Origin: Paraburkholderia sp. DHOC27
GTDB lineage: Bacteria > Pseudomonadota > Gammaproteobacteria > Burkholderiales > Burkholderiaceae
Direction of reading: 5' to 3'
DNA: 64,000 nt
Assembly (NCBI RefSeq): GCF_003429005.1
Contig: NZ_QVQV01000001.1
Location: forward strand, 1,109,864 to 1,173,863
Position numbers and translations under genes: made by a program. Below the pieces are notes generated by a model that worked only from the letters and a program-made list of their open reading frames with translations, did not search any database and was not told where the DNA came from. This document shows positions 58,922-64,000 of this stretch, one piece after another. Each line of letters begins with the position of its first letter. Positions within the stretch are counted from its first letter, which is position 1.

Positions 58922-60331
58922 TCAATCTGAACACCGGCCGTGGGATACGGGACGGGTAGCGTTGTTACTATGTTGCCTGAGGAGGCTCCAGAGACCGCAC
59001 GCCGCACACGCGGCGGTGACGAGCACATAGTAGGCGGGCACCAGACGGTCCGAGGTCGCACCGATGAGCGATGTCATCAGCAGTGGAGCGAAGCCGCCGA
59101 AGATCGTGAAGTTCAGGTTGTGAATGGCAGCAAGGCCGGTGGTGCGGGTTGGTGTGGGAAAGAGTTCGGAGAGAAAGGCGGGCACCGGGCCCTGAAAGAT
59201 CGTGACGAAGATGCCGAGACATGCCACGCACGCAACCAGCGCGTTGGGGCTTCTGTAATGCAGCAGGATCTGAAACAGCGGCAGCACTGAAATAGTCACG
59301 AGTGCGATACCGGTTGCGATCACGCCTTGACGGCCCAGCTTGTCGGAAAGCGCGCCGATTACGGGCGCCAGCAACACCTGAACAAGGGCGAAAGCCAGTG
59401 TGCCCACGAATGCGGAGCTGGCCGGCACCCCCAGCTCCCGCACCGCGTAGGTTGGCAGGTAAACGCCGAGCAGATAGTTGGTGGATGCAGCGAGGCAGTA
59501 GAGCCCGATTGCCGAGACCACGCGCATTTTGTCGTGCCCCAGCAGCGATCGCATGGGGTTCGCGAGTTCCGCCTGCGCTACTGCGGCATGAAACGCCGGC
59601 GTTTCTTCCACCTTGCTGCGGATAAACCAGCCAAGCGGCAAGATGAGCAGGCCGACGATAAACGGAATGCGCCATGCCCAGGCGACGATCTCGCTGTCCG
59701 TGAAAAAGTGACTCAGGGCAACCGAGACGAGTGATGCCAGCATGGCGGCGAGACCGACGCCAACGATCTGGAAACTCGCAAACAGGCCGCGCCGGTTCTC
59801 TTTTGCATGTTCGACGAGAAAGCTCACCGAGGCGCCGTACTCGCCGCCGGCGGAAAATCCCTGCAGGAACTTCGCGCAGACGACGATGAGCGATGCGAAA
59901 GGCCCTGCGACAGCATACGTGGGCGCCACGGCGATCAGTAACGCGCCGATTCCCATGAGGATGCTCGTCAACAGCATCCCTGCCTTACGGCCGTGCCGGT
60001 CTGCGTAGGCACCCAGACAAATTGCGCCGATGGGGCGCATCAAATACGACGCGCCGAGCGTGCCCAACGTGAGCAGCAACGAAATAAACGCGTCGTGGGC
60101 AGGAAAAAACACCCGCGCAATCGGCAAGGCCAGAAATCCGTAGATGGTCAGGTCATACCACTCGAGCGCATTGCCAACCGCTGCCGCGAACACGATCCTG
60201 AATGACGATGTCTCACTCACGGCCGCTGAACGTGGCGCGGGGCGATTCGCTGAGGACCGGTTGAAACCATCCATTGACGTAGATCCTGCGTGGACAGGGG
60301 GCGTGTTCATGCACTGCGTCGCGGGACTCAT
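58922..60331 (-). CDS. MHS-family MFS transporter
   Basis: A 469-residue metabolite:proton symporter of the MHS branch (ProP/ShiA/KgtP-like) with twelve helices. It shows GNALEWYDLTIYGFLALPI at helix 1, RPIGAICLGAYADRHGRKAGM as motif A, and LQGFSAGGEYGASVSFLVEHA, both diagnostic. The ATG at 60331 overlaps the stop of the M28 peptidase gene (ATGA), supporting coupling; internal ATGs at 60310 and 60274 are alternatives, the last with AGGA nearby. It probably imports an organic acid or peptide-derived product used by the neighbouring enzymes. Confidence 0.9.
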   Translation of the reverse strand: MSPATQCMNTPPVHAGSTSMDGFNRSSANRPAPRSAAVSETSSFRIVFAAAVGNALEWYDLTIYGFLALPIARVFFPAHDAFISLLLTLGTLGASYLMRPIGAICLGAYADRHGRKAGMLLTSILMGIGALLIAVAPTYAVAGPFASLIVVCAKFLQGFSAGGEYGASVSFLVEHAKENRRGLFASFQIVGVGLAAMLASLVSVALSHFFTDSEIVAWAWRIPFIVGLLILPLGWFIRSKVEETPAFHAAVAQAELANPMRSLLGHDKMRVVSAIGLYCLAASTNYLLGVYLPTYAVRELGVPASSAFVGTLAFALVQVLLAPVIGALSDKLGRQGVIATGIALVTISVLPLFQILLHYRSPNALVACVACLGIFVTIFQGPVPAFLSELFPTPTRTTGLAAIHNLNFTIFGGFAPLLMTSLIGATSDRLVPAYYVLVTAACAACGLWSLLRQHSNNATRPVSHGRCSD

Positions 60332-61614
60332 GCAAGCCTCGCAAACGATTCGCTCTCACGCGTTGCACAAGCGATCACGCTGCACACAAACTCGAGGGCA
60401 CGCTCCAGTTCGGCGGGGTCCACCTGGTCGCGCCGGTCGCTTCCCGACAGAATATGCCGGACCCGCGAATGGGGCTCGTCAAAGCCCGCCAGCAGCCGGA
60501 ACGCCGGTATTCCAGAGCGCGCAAAGTTGTAGTGATCGGAATTCGCAACCAGCGGCAGATACGTGCTCACCTCGATGCTGGACTCGGCGCAAGCGGTTTC
60601 GACCAGCCTCCGCAGATGCGGAAACCCGCTGATCAGCGCCGTGAGGTTCGGCGAGCCGGCAACGATGTCCAGATTAACATTCAGTTTGATGTTGCGACAC
60701 TCGTCCTCGGTCAGTTGCGCGAGATAGTGCGCGGAACCGAACAGCGCCCACTCCTCCGCGGTAAACAGAATGGTTTGCAACGCGTAGCGGGCTGTCCGGA
60801 ACTGCGGCGCGAGCCGCCGGGTGGCCGCGAGTGCTACGGCAACGCCCGTGGCATTGTCCAGCGCACTTTCGCCCAGCGGATGCCCGTCGATATGCGCACT
60901 CAGCAGAATACGGGGAAGAGCGGGGTCGCCAATGATCAGCGATGGAATGCCGGCGTGAACGATGCTCGCGAGACCGTCGAGAAAAATGCGCACCACGGTT
61001 TCGTCAGACCTTTGCGCACGAAGGCGCGCTGCGCAGGCGTTCGAGATATAGCCGCAGGGGATGGGATCGAAGCCCTCCAGCGTTTGCGAGGCGCCGGAAA
61101 GCAGGCCACCGTCGCCCGTTGGATTCAGCATGAGCACCGCCTTCGCACCGTGGCGGATCGCGAGCCGGATTTTCTCGCGGCGATGAACATGCGTCGGCGA
61201 AAAGGGATATTCATGCTCCACCAGCAGAATTTTGCCGATGGCGGCATCGCCGATGTTCGCGTAGTCCTCCGCGCGGCCCCGTCCGAGATCGAGGACCGTG
61301 CCGGTCAAGCCCTCCGCAGGCGTGGGCACCGTGCGCAGCATGGGTTGACACTCGAATGACTCACCGTTGCTCACGAACGTGAGTCGGGAGCGCGTCGTGC
61401 ACCAGACTGGAACTTCGAGGCGATAGCACGAAACCTGACCGCCAATCTCGCTCAGTTTGTCGTGGGCCCATGTGACCGCTTTCTGTTCACTCTCGCTGCC
61501 AAGCAACCGTCCGCCAAAATCGCAAAGGCTGGCGAAATCTTCGTGAAGTGCGTGGTAGTCGCGATCTGCCACTTCGCGCGAGGTTCCGACATGACAGGGG
61601 ATGTCTCGGTGCAT
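60328..61614 (-). CDS. M28-family zinc peptidase
   Basis: A 428-residue (from 61614) metallopeptidase with an inserted PA domain (about 100-220). Zinc ligands are in LLSAHIDGHPLGESALDNATG (His, Asp), FTAEEWALFGSA (Glu-Glu) and LNVNLDIVAG (Asp), with a final His in SRVRHILSGSD. No signal peptide is obvious, so it is probably cytosolic. Start: ATG 61614 has GAGG about 11 bp upstream; ATG 61638 lacks a ribosome site. It is the first gene of the set with the MHS transporter and YciI. It may be an aminopeptidase or an amide/dipeptide hydrolase of a catabolic route. Confidence 0.88.
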   Translation of the reverse strand: MHRDIPCHVGTSREVADRDYHALHEDFASLCDFGGRLLGSESEQKAVTWAHDKLSEIGGQVSCYRLEVPVWCTTRSRLTFVSNGESFECQPMLRTVPTPAEGLTGTVLDLGRGRAEDYANIGDAAIGKILLVEHEYPFSPTHVHRREKIRLAIRHGAKAVLMLNPTGDGGLLSGASQTLEGFDPIPCGYISNACAARLRAQRSDETVVRIFLDGLASIVHAGIPSLIIGDPALPRILLSAHIDGHPLGESALDNATGVAVALAATRRLAPQFRTARYALQTILFTAEEWALFGSAHYLAQLTEDECRNIKLNVNLDIVAGSPNLTALISGFPHLRRLVETACAESSIEVSTYLPLVANSDHYNFARSGIPAFRLLAGFDEPHSRVRHILSGSDRRDQVDPAELERALEFVCSVIACATRESESFARLA

Positions 61615-61732
61615 GTTCGTTGCCGCCTCTGCGAGCATTTATTCATGCTAGTAGTAAAACCCGCTAGTAAGGGACGAACCAATATAATCTGATGCACGAA
61701 TACATAACATCTGGTTATAGGAAGGAGGATCT

Positions 61733-62665
61733 GTGGCTCGGGCAGCAGACTTGAACTATCACCATGCCGAACTGCTGTTTCACGTGTTGAGGGCACGAAC
61801 CTTGACCGACGCGGCGCAGGCGCTGCACATCTCTCAACCTGCGGTTACAAAACAGTTGCGGTTGCTCGAAGATAACTTAGGTGTACGACTCTTCCAGAAG
61901 GAAGGCAGAAAACTGGTGCCCACAATGGAAGCGCTGCTGCTTGCTGAAGAAGTGGAGCGCACCCGGGCAGGTCTGATGTCGTTAAATGCGCTCGCCATGA
62001 GGCTGCGATCTGGCGTGGCCGGCAATCTGGTGGTGTGCGCAGTGCCCGCGTTGGCACAGGCATTATTGCCGGCCACGCTCGGCACCTTTAGACAGACTCA
62101 CCCTACCATCCAGGTGGAGATCAAGGTCGAGAACTCCTGGCGCATCATGGAACTGGCCGAGTCGCAGCAGATCGATCTGGGCATCTGCTATCCGTTCCGC
62201 GAGATGCGGCAGGTGGACGACACGCGGCTGCTCAGTTCGAGAATTGTCTGCGCCGTCAGGCAGGATGACGTGTTTGCTGGCAAAGACAACGTGAGCCTGG
62301 GGGACTTGCGCGGCAGACCGGTGGTGATCGTCGATTCGATGAACACGAGCACGACCGTGAAAGAAATCCTGAACACGCACGGCGTGGACCGCAATGTCGT
62401 CTGCACGGTCTCCACATCCATGCTTGCCTGCGAGATCGTGCTGAATACGGGGGCTATCGCGCTGATAGATAGTTTGACGGCGTCGGCCTACCGGTCGCGC
62501 GGCATTGAATCGTTTCAGTTGCTGCAGTTGCCGGTGAGGCCGGTTTCACTGCTTCGGCCTAAGCTGCGCACCATCAGTCAGTTTTCGGAAGCCTTTGTGA
62601 GCGCGCTATCCCAGCACGCGGCCCGCTTCGACGAGTCAGCCGTCAAGGTCTTGGGAGACGCATGA
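61733..62665 (+). CDS. LysR-family transcriptional regulator
   Basis: A 310-residue LysR regulator. The DNA-binding part starts LNYHHAELLFHVLRARTLTD and includes HISQPAVTKQLRLLEDNLGV; the effector domain has NLVVCAVPALAQALLPATL and MNTSTTVKEIL. Start is GTG 61733, with GGAGGA 4 bp upstream. It is divergent from the M28-MHS-YciI set (118 bp between starts) and is the likely regulator of it. Intact and of normal length. Confidence 0.93.
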   Translation: MARAADLNYHHAELLFHVLRARTLTDAAQALHISQPAVTKQLRLLEDNLGVRLFQKEGRKLVPTMEALLLAEEVERTRAGLMSLNALAMRLRSGVAGNLVVCAVPALAQALLPATLGTFRQTHPTIQVEIKVENSWRIMELAESQQIDLGICYPFREMRQVDDTRLLSSRIVCAVRQDDVFAGKDNVSLGDLRGRPVVIVDSMNTSTTVKEILNTHGVDRNVVCTVSTSMLACEIVLNTGAIALIDSLTASAYRSRGIESFQLLQLPVRPVSLLRPKLRTISQFSEAFVSALSQHAARFDESAVKVLGDA

Positions 62666-62698
62666 CGGCCTGTCCGGCGCGCTTGCCGCATAGTGTGT

Positions 62699-62866
62699 TC
62701 AAACCGGCACGGTGGCCAGTTGCAAACCGGGCAGCATGCCGACAGTGGCTAGCTGCGTGCGTGCTTTTTCCCAGTATTCCTGGGCGCGTCCTTCCGGGCT
62801 TCCATCTATTTCCCAAAGGTAAAACGCAAGTGCATGGATCTGTTCCTCGGAAACGGGCACGTTCAT
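62699..62866 (-). CDS. small DUF2934 protein
   Basis: A 55-residue protein: it begins MNVPVSEEQIHALAFYLWE and continues with IDGSPEGRAQEYWEKARTQL, which fits the DUF2934 pattern (RA..LWE..G.PEG.a..dW..A...L). GGAG lies 7 bp before the ATG at 62866. It is convergent with the LysR gene at 61733 and lies downstream of the kinase gene on the same strand. Function of the family is unknown. A 78-codon frame on the same strand that overlaps it has no family features. Confidence 0.8.
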   Translation of the reverse strand: MNVPVSEEQIHALAFYLWEIDGSPEGRAQEYWEKARTQLATVGMLPGLQLATVPV

Positions 62867-63086
62867 TTTCAATCTCCAATCAGAAAATCAGGCATGTCGA
62901 TCTGCAGGGGACGTTGTCATTCGGATAACGCACGCGCTGCTAACACCTCGTAATTTAGGCGCGATCGTCCGTTTTTCTATCGTTGGATCGTGAAATAACA
63001 ATTCATCTAGTCGCCACAATGCGTGGCGCAGGCGTGGACGACGCAGTTCAGCCCTTATTTTGCGTGCTTTTCGTGGACCAGGCGCG

Positions 63087-64000
63087 TCATCGGGGCGCGG
63101 TCAAATCCGCGTTTGGCATGGAGCGCAGATCGTCGTCATGGGCGTGCACGGGCAAGGTGCAGCAGAAGGCCGCGCCGCAAAAGTCACGGGACACACTCGG
63201 CTCGTTCGAGGTATTCGTGCAGATCCACAGGCGGCCGCGATGCGCATCCACGATGGAACGACAGATGGCGAGCCCCATGCCCATACCGCTCGCCTTGGTC
63301 GTATAAAACGCATCGAAAGCGGATTCGACCTGAGCGGGGTCGATGCCCGGCCCGGTGTCCTGCACGACCACGTGGACGGTGTTTGCCTCATCCGCGCGGG
63401 AGGCGATGCGCAAGACGCGCGCGCGGTCCTGTACCGTGGACATCGCCTCGATCGCATTCACGGAGAGATTCAGAATGAGCTGCTGCAGTTGCACGCGGTC
63501 GCCATACACGGTTGGCAGACGGTCAGCGAGATCGAGCGACACCTGGACCGACTGCCGGATCGTTTCCGCCCGGATGAACTGCACCACACCGCGAATCACT
63601 TCGTTGATGTCCAGTTGCGCCTTCGCGGGCGTGATCTTGTTGACGAGCGCGCTCGTTCTGTCGATGACGTCGCTCGCGCGGCGGCCGTCCCTGACGATGC
63701 GCTCGATCGTCTGCCGCAGCTTGGGCAGGTCGGGTACTTCGTGATCGAGCCACCTCAATGCAACGTACGCGTTGTTGAGGATGCCCGTCATCGGCTGCTT
63801 GACTTCATGGGCGATCGAAGCGGTGAGCTGGCCCATCGTCGCGACCCGGTTGGCGTGCTCCAGTCCCATGCGCATGGTACGGAGCGCTTCCTCGCCGCGT
63901 CGGCGTTCGGTGAGGTCGAGTACGAAGGAAATGCCTTCTTCGGAAGTGTCGTTGGTGCCGGCGGAAGCGACCAGCACCGGCACGCGGCTGCCGTCCTTGC
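63087..64000 (-). CDS. PAS-type sensor histidine kinase, 5' end beyond window
   Basis: The last 304 residues of a sensor kinase; the frame stays open to the window edge. The visible beginning, KDGSRVPVLVASAGTNDTS then ISFVLDLTERRR, is the end of a PAS/PAC domain. HisKA follows with phospho-acceptor His in SIAHEVKQPMTGIL, then the ATPase domain with LILNLSVNAIEAMS, DTGPGIDP and GMGMGLAICRS. It resembles FixL-type kinases and the C-terminus of the kinase at 41269. Its start and partner regulator are outside. A DUF2934 gene lies 220 bp downstream. Confidence 0.92.
   Translation of the reverse strand, partial: KDGSRVPVLVASAGTNDTSEEGISFVLDLTERRRGEEALRTMRMGLEHANRVATMGQLTASIAHEVKQPMTGILNNAYVALRWLDHEVPDLPKLRQTIERIVRDGRRASDVIDRTSALVNKITPAKAQLDINEVIRGVVQFIRAETIRQSVQVSLDLADRLPTVYGDRVQLQQLILNLSVNAIEAMSTVQDRARVLRIASRADEANTVHVVVQDTGPGIDPAQVESAFDAFYTTKASGMGMGLAICRSIVDAHRGRLWICTNTSNEPSVSRDFCGAAFCCTLPVHAHDDDLRSMPNADLTAPR

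Noticed and set aside
62643..62879. 78-codon minus-strand frame
   Set aside because: Another frame on the same strand fits DUF2934 with a good ribosome site; this one has an arginine/histidine-rich shadow composition.
1..64000. CRISPR arrays, tRNA/rRNA genes, insertion sequences or prophage
   Set aside because: Reading both strands I found no repeat-spacer array, no cloverleaf-like gene and no transposase or integrase protein.

Overview
The window looks like a piece of an accessory replicon or variable chromosomal region of a Burkholderiales bacterium, most like Paraburkholderia, Caballeronia or Burkholderia. That assignment rests on the high GC content, the very many LysR regulators, the RND and MFS exporters, and the protein families present; no species can be named from sequence alone. 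I see no rRNA, tRNA, transposase, phage gene or CRISPR array.

0-10 kb: the 3'-truncated end of a tartrate/D-malate dehydrogenase gene, a LysR regulator divergent from an AhpD-like gene, two small enzymes, and then the most interesting block. This block (3.6-7.4 kb, minus strand) is a complete bufferin-type copper-RiPP cluster: an ECF sigma factor and its NrsF-type membrane anti-sigma factor, then bufA (DUF2282 precursor with four cysteines), bufB (DUF692/MNIO multinuclear iron oxidase), bufC (DUF2063 partner) and a DoxX-family membrane protein. A SigF-type promoter, GTAACC-N16-CGAA, lies before bufA. An exact second copy lies before a secreted beta-propeller gene at 8.3-9.4 kb, which probably makes that gene a new member of the same regulon.

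10-31 kb: two paralogous RND efflux operons (adaptor-pump-outer membrane factor, all ATGA-coupled) lie in the same orientation 7.6 kb apart, with matching subunit lengths and order. Between them are an MFS exporter with a divergent HxlR regulator, a CutA/YqfO-like protein, LysR and MarR regulators, a DUF1272 zinc protein, an aldo/keto reductase, a PEP-mutase-like enzyme and a DUF2513-like protein. A ~70-nt control element is duplicated before the MFS gene and the PEP-mutase-like gene. A candidate small RNA with a strong terminator sits at 20.4-20.5 kb.

31-49 kb: LysR and TetR regulators, an AlkA glycosylase with a second MFS exporter, a LysR-thiolase-DUF1993 set, an aldehyde dehydrogenase, a large three-PAS histidine kinase with a receiver-only protein and a FixJ-type regulator, two MFS exporters, and an LLM-type flavin monooxygenase whose start is separated from its body by a frameshift.

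49-64 kb: a Tat-exported peptide-type binding protein, a cyclic-nucleotide-domain/thioredoxin-reductase-like fusion without the redox CxxC, an AlkB-type dioxygenase behind a near-perfect LexA box, a LysR/AllA-like pair divergent from an amidase and a branched-chain amino acid binding protein, an M28 peptidase-MHS transporter-YciI operon divergent from a LysR, a 55-residue DUF2934 protein, and a 5'-truncated sensor kinase. The overall theme is stress defence (copper, toxic organics, alkylation) mixed with small regulated catabolic modules.
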